Source of the DNA: Poindextera sp035604135
GTDB taxonomy: Bacteria > Pseudomonadota > Alphaproteobacteria > Caulobacterales > Caulobacteraceae
Length of the DNA stretch: 64,000 nt
Assembly (NCBI GenBank): GCA_035604135.1
Contig: DATNJB010000041.1
Coordinates: 11,418 to 75,417 of the forward strand
Direction: 5' to 3'
Each line of letters opens with the position of its first letter. Positions within the stretch are counted from its first letter, which is position 1. The position numbers and the translations under genes were made by a program. The notes under the pieces were generated by a model. The model had not been told where the DNA came from, did not search any database, and was given only the letters and a program-made list of their open reading frames with translations. Shown one piece after another: positions 34,210 to 42,979 of this stretch.

Positions 34210-35175
34210 CTACATCGTCCGCATCGTGGGCAGCACCTGTTCGGCGAGGATGTCGACGGCGGCCATCGCGCGGGCATGACCCACAGCGGCGAAGGCCATG
34301 TCAACAATGCCGACGCCGGCCGCGGCGAGCCGGGCGATCTGGTCCAGCACGCGTTGCGGACCGCCGAAGAAGTACGGGCGGAATCGGCCCTCGCCGCCCG
34401 CCGCGCTTTCCGCGGCTGCGTCGGTCTCGCCCACCTGCGCGACAGCGCGATAGAGGATGTGGCCCGGGGTCGGCGCCCATCCCGCCTTCTCCGCCTCCGC
34501 GCGGTAGAGCGCGACCGCGCGGGCGACCTGCTCCGGTGGCGCAAACGAGATCGCGAGTCCAAGCCGCTTCCTTGCCGCAAAGACGACCGAGTCCTCGCTG
34601 TTGCCGGAGCCGAACACCGGGGGGTGCGGCTGCTGGCAGGGCCGCGGCCAGACGGCGACCAGACCGTACTTGTGATGTTCGCCCTCCCAGGCAAAGGGCT
34701 TGGGCGCCGTCCAGGCTTTGAGGATGAGCTCGATCCCTTCCTGCGTCGCCCCGCGCGCATCGCTCGGCTCCTCGCCATCATAGGTGCGCGTCTCGTTCGG
34801 CACGCCACGCAGGAAGAGCACGACGATCCGCCCGCCGCTGATGGCGTCGAGCATCGCGACTTCCTCCGCGACCCGCACGGGGTTGTTCAGCGGCAATACC
34901 GGGCCCAGCAGCGCGATATTGGCCCTCCGCACGGCTTGGGTGAGCGCGCCCGCCCAAACCAGCGGATTCGGCGTCAGCATGATCGGTCCGAAGTGGTGTT
35001 CCGAGACGCTGATCCAGTCGAATCCGGCCTCGTCGGCGTGGCGAGCAAGCGACAGGTTGTCGGTCAGGCTGCGCCGCGCGACCTCGGGATCACAGGCCTC
35101 GGGCGGCACCGGCCACGCGGCGCGGCCCGCAACCCGGCCCTCGTAGCTTCCGGCGCAGAGGAGCGAGAGTTTCAT
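34210..35175 (-). CDS. LLM-class flavin-dependent oxidoreductase
   Basis: 321 residues from ATG at 35175. A luciferase-like TIM barrel with HADEAGFDWISVSEHHFGP, IALLGPVLPLNNPVRVAEEV and LDAISGGRIVVLFLRG. It uses reduced flavin for oxygenation of an unknown substrate. It is separated from the frameshifted CmcJ-like gene by 111 bases with nothing notable and is upstream of it on the same strand. Confidence 0.92.
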   Translation of the reverse strand: MKLSLLCAGSYEGRVAGRAAWPVPPEACDPEVARRSLTDNLSLARHADEAGFDWISVSEHHFGPIMLTPNPLVWAGALTQAVRRANIALLGPVLPLNNPVRVAEEVAMLDAISGGRIVVLFLRGVPNETRTYDGEEPSDARGATQEGIELILKAWTAPKPFAWEGEHHKYGLVAVWPRPCQQPHPPVFGSGNSEDSVVFAARKRLGLAISFAPPEQVARAVALYRAEAEKAGWAPTPGHILYRAVAQVGETDAAAESAAGGEGRFRPYFFGGPQRVLDQIARLAAAGVGIVDMAFAAVGHARAMAAVDILAEQVLPTMRTM

Positions 35176-35209
35176 GGTGGCGAAGCTTACGGGCGCAGGC
35201 CGGGCGCCG

Positions 35210-35989
35210 CTAGCCCATGCCCCTTCGCTGCGCCAGCGCACAGACGGTGGACGAGCCGATGGGCCCCTGCTCGTCGTAGAGCCAGCACTCCCCGATCGCC
35301 ACACCCTTGGTTGCGTGATGGTTCACCACCTCGAAGCCCACCCATTCGGTGACGGGCGCCCGGTGAAGATAGAGCGTGAGGTCGCTGTTGATGTAGGCCA
35401 GCCCTTGGTCGCCCGAGTTGGCGAACGGGCTGGCGAAATCCGCCGCCAGCGCCGCGCGCGTGAAAGGGGTCAGCGGAACCCCGCCGATCAGCTCGCGCAC
35501 CTCGCTCATCCAGACCCTCCGCTTGCCAGGCTGGCCGAAGCCGCCGGCGATCGGCTTGGTCGCCCACATGCCGCCCATGCCGCTGCGCCGATCCTCGGGG
35601 TCCGGGATCGAGGCAGGCAACGGCGCGTCCCAGTTCGCGGGCTCCCAGACGACGCCGGCCGGATTCTCCGTGCGGCGGAGCAGCTGGCACGTGGCGCGCG
35701 CCATGCTGACCCCCGCGGAAAAGAACTCCGCGTCGATCACCTTCAGCCGACCGCCATCGCGCACGACCCGGGTGGTCACCTTAACCGGCGACAGGTCTGG
35801 CAGCCGATACATGTCGACCGTGAGCCTGCCCGGCATGAAGGCCGGATCGTTCAGGGTTCGCTCGATCTCGTAGCCCAGGAGGCCCGCGATCACCCGGCCG
35901 TGCAGCGACTTGGGGTCCCAGGGCCCGCGGCTGCTCAGCGTCGGCTGAAATCCCGCGCCTTCGCGGGTGAAGAAGGGTTCGTTGCTCAT
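35210..35989 (-). CDS. Acyl-CoA thioesterase family protein (TesB-like double hotdog)
   Basis: 259 residues from ATG at 35989. The first hotdog has SLHGRVIAGLLGYEIERTL with MPGRLTVDMYRLPDLSPVKV; the second has ADFASPFANSGDQGLAYINS and LYLHRAPVTEWVGFEV. This fits acyl-CoA thioesterase/acyl-ACP-like proteins (4HBT_3). The substrate is unknown. It lies 34 bases upstream of the LLM gene on the same strand. Confidence 0.85.
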   Translation of the reverse strand: MSNEPFFTREGAGFQPTLSSRGPWDPKSLHGRVIAGLLGYEIERTLNDPAFMPGRLTVDMYRLPDLSPVKVTTRVVRDGGRLKVIDAEFFSAGVSMARATCQLLRRTENPAGVVWEPANWDAPLPASIPDPEDRRSGMGGMWATKPIAGGFGQPGKRRVWMSEVRELIGGVPLTPFTRAALAADFASPFANSGDQGLAYINSDLTLYLHRAPVTEWVGFEVVNHHATKGVAIGECWLYDEQGPIGSSTVCALAQRRGMG

Positions 35990-36098
35990 GACGGCCGCGA
36001 CCATGCCGGATTCGGCGGGGGTCCGAAACAACCGCGGCTGCAGCGCGCGGGCGGCGGCAGCGTGCTAGCGTCCTGTTCGGGCGTGGGAGGGTCGGCCG

Positions 36099-36680
36099 GT
36101 GGGCCCGTTCGAGTACCTCATGATGTTCACGGCGGTCATCCTGGGGTTGGCCGTCTGCGATCTAGCCGTCTCGGTCCACCGCCTGCTCGCGGCTGCCGCT
36201 CGCGTGCGCTGGGATTGGCTCGCGCCTCTGGCGGCGCTGGTCGCGTTCCTCAAGATCGTCAGCCAGTGGTGGACCTTCTTCAACGCCGGACCGCTGGCCA
36301 AAGGGCTGACGTTCGAGATGTTCCTGGGCGTTCTGGTCGCATCGGTGCTGCTGTTCCTCTTGGCTGCGGACGCCCTGCCCGACGAGTTGCACGAAGGCTG
36401 GATCGACCTGCGCGCACACTACGCGACGGTCCAGCGCCGTTTCTGGCTGTTGTTCGCGGCCCAATGGCTGCTGCTGACCGCCGTCTCGACCTGGGCGCAG
36501 GTGGCGATCGAGAAGGCGCATCTCGATCTGCTGTCTCCGGCCTGGCTGGTGCTGCCCGCCGCCCTCCTGCTCGCCCTCTGGAAGAACCGCTGGTGGCAGA
36601 CGATCGGCTTGGCCGGATTTGCCATGGTCTACGTTGCGCAGTATTTCGGCCAACATCTCGGCCAGGGTCTGACCCCCTGA
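36099..36680 (+). CDS. Multi-pass membrane protein, function unknown
   Basis: 193 residues from GTG at 36099, which follows GGGAGG. About five helices: MMFTAVILGLAVCDLAVSV, LAPLAALVAFLKIVSQWW, MFLGVLVASVLLFLLAA, FWLLFAAQWLLLTAVSTW and LVLPAALLLALWK. No known motif. Divergent from the thioesterase gene. Followed after 50 bases by the hydrolase. Confidence 0.75.
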   Translation: MGPFEYLMMFTAVILGLAVCDLAVSVHRLLAAAARVRWDWLAPLAALVAFLKIVSQWWTFFNAGPLAKGLTFEMFLGVLVASVLLFLLAADALPDELHEGWIDLRAHYATVQRRFWLLFAAQWLLLTAVSTWAQVAIEKAHLDLLSPAWLVLPAALLLALWKNRWWQTIGLAGFAMVYVAQYFGQHLGQGLTP

Positions 36681-36730
36681 CCGGAGGCGACTGTCGGGGG
36701 CTGACGACACTGACCACTCGTCGCGGCGCG

Positions 36731-37651
36731 ATGCTGGGTTTTGGGGCCGCCGCCCTCGCCGCGGCGGCCGCCAGGAGCGCTACGATGCCTGAGAGCGAAG
36801 GTTTCGTTGACGTCCCCGGCGGCCGCGTGTGGTGGAAGCGCGTCGGTGACGGGCCGAAGACGCCGCTGCTAACGCTGCACGGGGGTCCGGGCGCCGGCCA
36901 CAACTACCTGCTGCCGCTGACGGCGTTGGCCACGGATCGGCCGGTGATCTTCTACGACCAGCTCGGCTGCGGAAAGGCCGACAGCCCGCCGGAGGAGGCC
37001 ATCTACACGATCCAGCGTTCCGTCGACGAGGTGGACGCGGTCCGCCGCGCCCTCGGACTGGAGCGGATCGTGCTCTTCGGCCACTCCTGGGGCTCCGTGC
37101 TCGCCATAGAGTACCTATGCCAGGGTCGCGGTCATGGGGTCGAGAAGCTGGTGCTGGGCGGCGCGCTGGCCAGCGTCCCGCAAACCGTCGCTGGCATGCA
37201 GCGGCTGATCGCCGCGATGCCGGACGGCGACGGCGCACGAATCCATGCGCTGGAGGCGGCCGGCAAGCCCGACAGCGACGAATACAACGCACTCGTGCAG
37301 ACGTTCTACCAGCTGCACGTCTGCCGCCGGCTGCCCTGGCCGCCCGAGGTCAACCAGACCGTCGAAATCGTCGGCAAGTCCATTGCCTACAGGGTCATGA
37401 ACGGCCCGAACGAGTTCACCATTGTTGGCGTGATCAAGAACTGGGACCGCCGCGCGGATCTCGGCGCGATCCGCCTGCCGACGCTGATCACCACGGGCGA
37501 GTTCGACGAGGTGACGCTGGACTGCCACGAGACGATCCGCGATGGCATCGCCGGCGCGAGGCTCGAAATCATGCCTGGCTGTTCGCACCTGACGATGAAC
37601 GAAGAGCCCGAGGCGTACACCCATCTGCTCGGCGGCTTCCTCCGCGCCTGA
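36731..37651 (+). CDS. Proline iminopeptidase-type alpha/beta hydrolase, probably exported
   Basis: 306 residues from ATG at 36731. TLHGGPGAGHNYL is the oxyanion loop, FYDQLGCGKAD precedes the nucleophile elbow LFGHSWGSVLAIEY (Ser), and the late TGEFDEVT and PGCSHLTM carry Asp and His. This is the tricorn-interacting/proline iminopeptidase subfamily. The in-frame codons just before the ATG read TTRR, then GAMLGFGAAALAAAAARSA follows, like a Tat signal. A rare CTG start at 36710 would include it. The true start is therefore uncertain. Confidence 0.88.
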   Translation: MLGFGAAALAAAAARSATMPESEGFVDVPGGRVWWKRVGDGPKTPLLTLHGGPGAGHNYLLPLTALATDRPVIFYDQLGCGKADSPPEEAIYTIQRSVDEVDAVRRALGLERIVLFGHSWGSVLAIEYLCQGRGHGVEKLVLGGALASVPQTVAGMQRLIAAMPDGDGARIHALEAAGKPDSDEYNALVQTFYQLHVCRRLPWPPEVNQTVEIVGKSIAYRVMNGPNEFTIVGVIKNWDRRADLGAIRLPTLITTGEFDEVTLDCHETIRDGIAGARLEIMPGCSHLTMNEEPEAYTHLLGGFLRA

Positions 37652-37695
37652 CCTTCGGCCTTGACCGGCGTTGCGGGCACCCTGATTCATCGGGC

Positions 37696-38670
37696 GTGGC
37701 CGTCTACACCGACATCACCGACACCGAGCTCGAGGACTTCCTGGCCGGCTACGACATCGGCGAAGCGCTGGTGTTCAAGGGCATCGCCGAGGGGGTGGAG
37801 AACTCGAACTTCCTGCTCGAGACGAGCCAGGGGCGCTTCTTCCTGACCGTCTACGAGCGGCGGGTGAAGGCCGACGACCTCCCCTTCTTCCTGGGCCTCA
37901 TGCTCTGGCTGGCCGAGCACGGTTTCCCCTCGGCGCGGCCGATCGCCGATCGCGGGGGGCGGCTCTTGGGCAGCCTGCGCGGCAAGCCGGCGGCGATCAC
38001 CGAGTTCATGCAGGGGCTGTCGGTCAGGCGGCCAGATGCCGCGCTGTGTCGCGAGGCGGGCGGCGGGACGGCCTGGCTGCACCTGGCCGGCCAAGGCTAT
38101 CCCAATCATCGCGCCAACGATCTCGGCGTCAGCGCCTGGCGCGGCCTGGCCGAGCGGCTCGTCGACGAGGCCGAAGCGCTCAAGCCCGGCCTCTCCCGGA
38201 CGGTGGCGGCCGACCTGGACGCGATCGAACGCGCCTGGCCGACCGGGCTACCCGGCGGGGTGATCCACGCCGACCTTTTTCCGGACAACGTCTTCTTCGT
38301 GAACGGCCGTTTCACGGCGGCGATCGACTTCTACTTCGCCTGCGACGACCTCTTCGCCTACGATCTGGGTGTCGGCCTGAACGCCTGGTGCTTCGAGCCG
38401 GACGGGACGTTCAACGTGACCAGCGGGCGCGCCTTCGTGGCGGGCTACGAGCAGCGGCGGCCGCTCTCGGCTGAGGAGCGCGCAGCCCTGCCCGTGTTGG
38501 CCTGGGGCGCGGCGATGCGCTTCTTCCTGACCCGCCTGGCGGACTGGCGCGCGACGCCAGACGGCGCGCTCGTTCGGCCGAAGGACCCGCTGGAATACGA
38601 GCGCAAGCTCGCGGTCCATCGCGCCGCCCAGGCCGGCGGCGGGCTTGTGCTGTTCGGCGGCGAGGCATGA
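37696..38670 (+). CDS. thrB: Homoserine kinase (ThrB, aminoglycoside-phosphotransferase type)
   Basis: 324 residues from GTG at 37696. VYTDITDTELEDFLAGYDIG is the usual start, then GVENSNFLLET, PSARPIADRGG, the catalytic HADLFPDNVFF (Asp) and AIDFYFACDD. It phosphorylates homoserine in threonine synthesis. The stop overlaps the rnhA start, as in many alphaproteobacteria. Confidence 0.96.
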   Translation: MAVYTDITDTELEDFLAGYDIGEALVFKGIAEGVENSNFLLETSQGRFFLTVYERRVKADDLPFFLGLMLWLAEHGFPSARPIADRGGRLLGSLRGKPAAITEFMQGLSVRRPDAALCREAGGGTAWLHLAGQGYPNHRANDLGVSAWRGLAERLVDEAEALKPGLSRTVAADLDAIERAWPTGLPGGVIHADLFPDNVFFVNGRFTAAIDFYFACDDLFAYDLGVGLNAWCFEPDGTFNVTSGRAFVAGYEQRRPLSAEERAALPVLAWGAAMRFFLTRLADWRATPDGALVRPKDPLEYERKLAVHRAAQAGGGLVLFGGEA

Positions 38671-39143
38671 CGCCCAAGGTCGTGATCTATACCGACGGCG
38701 CCTGCCGGGGGAATCCGGGGCCAGGCGGCTGGGGCGCGATCCTGATGTTCGGCGACCGCGAGCGCGAGATTTTCGGCGGCGACTCCGACACGACCAACAA
38801 TCGTATGGAGCTCACGGCCGCCATCGAGGCGCTGACCGCCCTGAACCGCCCTTGCCAGGTCGAGCTGCACACCGACAGCCAGTACCTCCGGCGCGGGATC
38901 ACCGAGTGGCTGTCGATCTGGAAGGGCCGCGGTTGGCGCACGCTGAGCAAGGGCGCGGTGAAGAACGAGGACCTGTGGCGCCGGCTCGACGACGCCCGCG
39001 CCCGGCACGACGTCGACTGGCGCTGGGTGAAGGGGCACAGCGGCCATCCGCTGAACGAGCGGGCCGATGCTCTGGCCCGGCGCGGGATGCTGGAGGCGTT
39101 GGGCGACACCGAGCGCTTGACCGACTCGCCCCGCGGCGAATAG
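38667..39143 (+). CDS. rnhA: Ribonuclease HI
   Basis: 158 residues. The catalytic carboxylates are seen in VIYTDGACRGNPGPGGWGA (Asp10), NRMELTAAIEAL (Glu48), LHTDSQYLRRGI (Asp70) and NERADALAR (Asp). WVKGHSGHPLNE carries the flexible-loop His. It degrades RNA in RNA-DNA hybrids. ATG overlaps the thrB stop. Confidence 0.97.
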   Translation: MTPKVVIYTDGACRGNPGPGGWGAILMFGDREREIFGGDSDTTNNRMELTAAIEALTALNRPCQVELHTDSQYLRRGITEWLSIWKGRGWRTLSKGAVKNEDLWRRLDDARARHDVDWRWVKGHSGHPLNERADALARRGMLEALGDTERLTDSPRGE

Positions 39144-39170
39144 TTCAATCTCGAACGATGGAGGCCGCCA

Positions 39171-39617
39171 GTGGCGCGCACGCCCCGCAGCCGCGCCGAC
39201 GTGCAGGTGTTCGCCGAGATCGGCGCCATCGACCAGCTGGCGCGCAATCGCATCGAACGCGCCCTGCCCGACGGCATGAGCCAGGCGCAGTTCGACGTGC
39301 TTGTTCACCTGGCGCGCCAGGGCCGCGAGGAGAGCCCGGCCGCTCTCGCGGCGAGCTTCCGGCTCACAAAAGGGGCGATCACCAACTCCGTGCAGCGGCT
39401 GGCCGCGCAAGGCTTCGTGCGCGTCATCGGCGACGAGGCGGACGGGCGGCGGAAACGCGTGGCCCTGACGCTGGCAGGTCAGGCGGCGACGAACGCGGCA
39501 GTCGTGGCCACTCGGCCGCTGATCGAGCAGCTGCGCGCCCGCTTCACGGAAGCGGAGTGCGAAACGGCCCTCCCCTTCCTGACCGCTCTCAGGGAGTGGC
39601 TGGCCGAGAACCGCTAG
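39171..39617 (+). CDS. MarR-family regulator
   Basis: 148 residues from GTG at 39171 with GGAGG nearby. QFDVLVHLARQG, the recognition helix FRLTKGAITNSVQRLAAQGF, and the wing DEADGRRKRVALTLAGQA are typical. The N-terminus VFAEIGAIDQLARNRIERAL is the dimer helix. Target is unknown. It is convergent with the NfeD gene, leaving only four bases between. Confidence 0.92.
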   Translation: MARTPRSRADVQVFAEIGAIDQLARNRIERALPDGMSQAQFDVLVHLARQGREESPAALAASFRLTKGAITNSVQRLAAQGFVRVIGDEADGRRKRVALTLAGQAATNAAVVATRPLIEQLRARFTEAECETALPFLTALREWLAENR

Positions 39618-39621
39618 CCGA

Positions 39622-40086
39622 TCAGGCGCCGCGGACGATCAGGCGGCCGCCGCCCTGGACCGACACCACCTCGATGCGCGCTCCGGGCTCGGGCGGGGCC
39701 TGGCCGGGCTCGAGCTCGGCCATCCACTCGGCGCCGTCGACGAACACGCGTCCCTGGCCGGCGGCGAACGGCGCGACAGCCTGGCCAAAGCGGCCCGCCA
39801 GCCCGGACGCTCGATTGGAGATGTCCGGCCCGTCGGCGGCCGCATGCCGCGGCATCAGCCTCCGCCCGACGATCGTCGAGATGATCGTCAGCACCGCGAA
39901 AGCGATCAACTGGTAGCCTGGCGGCAGCACGAGCCAGAGCGTGAGCACCGCGACCGCGCCCGCCGAAGCCGCCGGCCAGAGCAGGTAGCCCGACGCGGTC
40001 GGGACCTCGAGCGCCAGGAAGACCGCGCCGATCGCAAGCCAGACCCAGAACGGGTGGCTCTCGTAGATGAGGAGCAGGGTCTGCAT
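39622..40086 (-). CDS. NfeD-like membrane protein
   Basis: 154 residues. Three to four helices (WVWLAIGAVFLALEV, YLLWPAASAGAVAVLTLWL, LIAFAVLTIISTIVG) and a C-terminal OB-fold NfeD domain (GRVFVDGAEWMAELEPGQ, GARIEVVSVQGGGRLIVR). This short form partners SPFH proteins in membrane microdomains. It follows the SPFH gene by nine bases in the same operon. Confidence 0.92.
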   Translation of the reverse strand: MQTLLLIYESHPFWVWLAIGAVFLALEVPTASGYLLWPAASAGAVAVLTLWLVLPPGYQLIAFAVLTIISTIVGRRLMPRHAAADGPDISNRASGLAGRFGQAVAPFAAGQGRVFVDGAEWMAELEPGQAPPEPGARIEVVSVQGGGRLIVRGA

Positions 40087-40095
40087 GGCGCGCGC

Positions 40096-41058
40096 TCAGC
40101 CGCCGGCCGGCCGCGTGGGCGGTACGCCCGATCGGGGCGCGACGCCGCCGGGCAGCCCAGTCGCTTCCACCAGCGCCCCGATGCCAGCCAGCGTGCCGAC
40201 CAGCGCCGAGAACTCCGCCGGCACGATCACCGTCTTCTGCTGATTGGACTGCGCGAGCAGGGAGAAGGCGTCGACGTATTTCTGGGCGATGAAATAGTTC
40301 AGCGCGTTCACGCTACCGGCCTCGATGGCGTCTGAGACCATCTTGGTGGCGGCGGCCTCGGCCTGGGCCGAGCGCTCGCGCGCCTCCGCCGCGCGGAAGG
40401 CGGCCTCGCGCCGTCCCTCGGCTTCCAGCACCGTCGACTGCTTCGAGCCCTCGGCGCGGGTGATGGCCGCCTGCTTCTCCCCCTCCGCCTCGGTGATCAC
40501 CGCGCGCCGCTCGCGCTCGGCCTTCATCTGCCGGGTCATGGCGTTGGTGATGTCGGGCGGCGGCTGCAGATCCTTGATCTCGATGCGGGTCGCCTTCACG
40601 CCCCACGGCTCGGTGGCCTGGTCGATGGCCGCGAGCAGGCGTGTGTTGATCGATTCCCGCTGCGACAATACGTCATCGAGGTCCATGGACCCCACCACGG
40701 TCCGCAGGTTCGTCTGCGCCAGCTGGCCGATGGCGTACGTCAGGTTGTCGACCCGATAGACCGCGTTCGCCGCGTCGATCACCTGGATGAAGACGATGGC
40801 GTCGACCTGGACCGAGACGTTGTCCTTGGTGATCACCTCCTGCTGGGCGACGGGCAGCACCTGCTCCATCATGTTGACCCGCCGCCCGATGGCCTCGACG
40901 AACGGGGTCAGGATCGTCATGCCGGGCCGGATCGTCCGCACGTAGCGGCCAAACCGCTCAACGGTGTATTCGCGGCCCTGGGGCACGATCTTGATCACGC
41001 TGGTGACCAGGAACAGCGCCACAATCGCCAGCGCGATCGCCGCAATGATAAACCCCAT
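40096..41058 (-). CDS. SPFH/stomatin family membrane protease-subunit-like protein (QmcA-like)
   Basis: 320 residues. One N-terminal helix (IIAAIALAIVALFLVTSVI) then the SPFH domain: KIVPQGREYTVERFGRYVRT, ITKDNVSVQVDAIVFIQV, AIGQLAQTNLRTVVGSMDLD. A charged coiled-coil tail is rich in Ala/Glu/Arg (AAEARERSAQAEAAATKM). Together with NfeD it forms scaffold-like complexes in the inner membrane. Confidence 0.94.
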   Translation of the reverse strand: MGFIIAAIALAIVALFLVTSVIKIVPQGREYTVERFGRYVRTIRPGMTILTPFVEAIGRRVNMMEQVLPVAQQEVITKDNVSVQVDAIVFIQVIDAANAVYRVDNLTYAIGQLAQTNLRTVVGSMDLDDVLSQRESINTRLLAAIDQATEPWGVKATRIEIKDLQPPPDITNAMTRQMKAERERRAVITEAEGEKQAAITRAEGSKQSTVLEAEGRREAAFRAAEARERSAQAEAAATKMVSDAIEAGSVNALNYFIAQKYVDAFSLLAQSNQQKTVIVPAEFSALVGTLAGIGALVEATGLPGGVAPRSGVPPTRPAGG

Positions 41059-41093
41059 TGTGTGTTCTCTCCCGGCCGCCCAAGGGGGCGAGC

Positions 41094-41483
41094 CTAGCGC
41101 GTCGGCGCGTCGTCCGCCACAGAGCCGCTCAAGGTTACGGCGAGTTCACGTCCCTTCGCCGCGGCGCGGGCGGCCTCTCGCTTCGCGCGCTCGTCGCAAG
41201 CCGTGTAGGCCTGCTGGCCGGCGACGAATCCATCGTTGAAGGAATCGCTGAGGCGACGGCTGAACGGGGCGTCCGGCTGCTCGGCGGCGATGAGGTCCCG
41301 CATGCGCGTGCGCCAGTATTGGTCGCCCACCCCGTTGCAGAGCTGGCGAATCGCATGGCTCTCCCCCAGCACATAGGCGAGCGCGACGAGCGTTTGCCGC
41401 TCCGCCGGGCTGCGTTCCTCCGCGAACGCCGCGGGCGCCGCTGCGGCGAGGACCAGCGCCGCGACCAGGAGGCGCCGCCTCAT
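41094..41483 (-). CDS. TIGR02301 family secreted protein
   Basis: 129 residues. Signal peptide MRRRLLVAALVLAAAAPAA (cleavage after AFA). The mature part has ALAYVLGESHAIRQLCNGVG, YWRTRMRDLIAAE and FNDGFVAGQQAYTACDERAK with two Cys, which is the TIGR02301 pattern found in alphaproteobacteria. Function is unknown. ATG at 41483 overlaps the stop of the Nudix-exonuclease gene in ATGA. Confidence 0.88.
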   Translation of the reverse strand: MRRRLLVAALVLAAAAPAAFAEERSPAERQTLVALAYVLGESHAIRQLCNGVGDQYWRTRMRDLIAAEQPDAPFSRRLSDSFNDGFVAGQQAYTACDERAKREAARAAAKGRELAVTLSGSVADDAPTR

Positions 41484-42511
41484 GCGGCTTCCCATCGCCC
41501 AAGGAGCACGCCCAGCAGGTAGGCATAGCCGCGCGCGTCGTCGATCGCTCGGTGGGTATGTGCGTGCAGGCCGAGCCATGCCGCGGGCAGCGTCGCTGGC
41601 CGGCAATCCCAGACCGGCTGCCCGGTCCGCGCTGCGGCCAGGGTGCGCAGGCAAAGGCCGGAGCCGTCGAACAGGCGGTCCTTTTCGTACGGCCCCTCGA
41701 TCAGGCCATGGTCGGTGAAACGGCGGAGGTAGTGGTCGATCCACGCGCCGTCGAAGGCGAGCGGGAAGGCCGCAAAGATCCGGCCCTGCGCGAACCCGCG
41801 CACCCAGGCTTCGAAATCTCGCATGACGGCTTGCGCCGGGCGCGGATCGGCGGTGGCCGCCGCCCAGGCTGCCGGCTGGGTCTTGAACCAGGCCAGCGTG
41901 TTGGAATTGGACGAGCCGCCCAGCAACGGCTCGAGCACGGCCTCGAACACGCCCCTCTCAACTCCATCGGCCGTCACCGCTACGGACGCGAACGCGATCA
42001 TCGAGTTCTGGCCCGGCCGCGACCCATCGCACTCGATGTCGGTCACGATGTAGACCGGATCGCGCATCGGTCGGTCGACGCCGATGGCCCCTTCGCCGCC
42101 GGCGGCCGCGCCAGTAGCATAGCGCTCGACCGCGAGGGCGATCACGCGGCGCGTCTCCGACCAGTCCACGAGTCGCATCGCCTCTGCGACGCCGACGAAC
42201 TTCGCTTCGACCGCATCGTCGCCGGCGCGGGGTTCGCCCAAGACCCAGCGCGCGGCGTAGTCGATCAGGACCGCCTGACGCACTTCACTCGCATGATCGA
42301 CGACGTCGATGAGCCCGAGAATGGCGGCCATAACGCCGGTTTCCTCGGCGAGCTCGCGCAGGGCGGCCTGGGCGACGCTCTCGCCCAGCTCCACCCGGCC
42401 GCCCGGAATGCTCCATTCGCCCGCGCGCGGCGGCTTTCCGCGCCGGATCAGCAAGACGTCGTCGCCGCGCAGGCAGACAACGCCCGCGCACGGAACGGGA
42501 TGGCGGCTCAT
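41480..42511 (-). CDS. Nudix hydrolase fused to a DEDDh 3'-5' exonuclease-like domain
   Basis: 343 residues. Residues 1-130 are a Nudix domain with the full box GRVELGESVAQAAL then RELAEETGV. Residues about 150-335 are exonuclease-like: VTDIECDGSRPGQNSMIAFA carries the Asp-Glu pair, FAAFPLAFDGAWIDHYLRRF the second Asp, and HRAIDDARGYA the His/Asp motif. All DEDDh residues seem present. Each half alone is common in alphaproteobacteria; I am not aware of them as one protein. Possible role: cleaning nucleotides released or needed by the nuclease. The frame shows no break at the junction. Both ends overlap neighbours (ATGA). Confidence 0.85.
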   Translation of the reverse strand: MSRHPVPCAGVVCLRGDDVLLIRRGKPPRAGEWSIPGGRVELGESVAQAALRELAEETGVMAAILGLIDVVDHASEVRQAVLIDYAARWVLGEPRAGDDAVEAKFVGVAEAMRLVDWSETRRVIALAVERYATGAAAGGEGAIGVDRPMRDPVYIVTDIECDGSRPGQNSMIAFASVAVTADGVERGVFEAVLEPLLGGSSNSNTLAWFKTQPAAWAAATADPRPAQAVMRDFEAWVRGFAQGRIFAAFPLAFDGAWIDHYLRRFTDHGLIEGPYEKDRLFDGSGLCLRTLAAARTGQPVWDCRPATLPAAWLGLHAHTHRAIDDARGYAYLLGVLLGRWEAA

Positions 42512-42942
42512 AGCTGCGGCGGCGGTCCGCCCAAGGCGCGATCGCTCGGGCTCATCAGCCCGACCGGGTTGCCATCCGGGTCCTCGACGATGGCGAAGCG
42601 CGCGCCCCAGAACACATCGTACGGTGGCTGCAGGCCTTGGTGCTCGTGGCTGATCAGCTCCTCGTAGGTCTCGTCAACCGCTTCGCGGCTGGGCAGGCGG
42701 AAGCCGATCAGCACCCGGCCGCGTTCGGCGGCGTAGCCCTGGTTGTAGTGGCGGGCGAGCGGCTGGCTGTCTAAGGCGAAATCGCAAGGCTCCTTCGTGG
42801 TGATCGACACGTGGTGGATCCCGCTGGGCGTGCTCCAGGCGGCGGAGTCGGGGATTTCGACGCCCAGCCTGCGGTAGAAGGCCAGCGTCCGCTGCATGTC
42901 GCACACGACGAGATTAATCTGATCGAACACCGCCTCAGCCAT
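42508..42942 (-). CDS. VOC (glyoxalase-like) family protein
   Basis: 144 residues from ATG at 42942. FDQINLVVCDMQRTLAFYRR at the start and FAIVEDPDGNPVGLMSP near the end carry the metal-ligand positions of vicinal-oxygen-chelate folds; HHVSITTKE is in the middle. Substrate is unknown. Co-translated with the Nudix-exonuclease. Confidence 0.9.
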   Translation of the reverse strand: MAEAVFDQINLVVCDMQRTLAFYRRLGVEIPDSAAWSTPSGIHHVSITTKEPCDFALDSQPLARHYNQGYAAERGRVLIGFRLPSREAVDETYEELISHEHQGLQPPYDVFWGARFAIVEDPDGNPVGLMSPSDRALGGPPPQL

Positions 42943-42979
42943 CTTGCTCTGTCTCCTGACGAAACCGTCCGTATACGCT

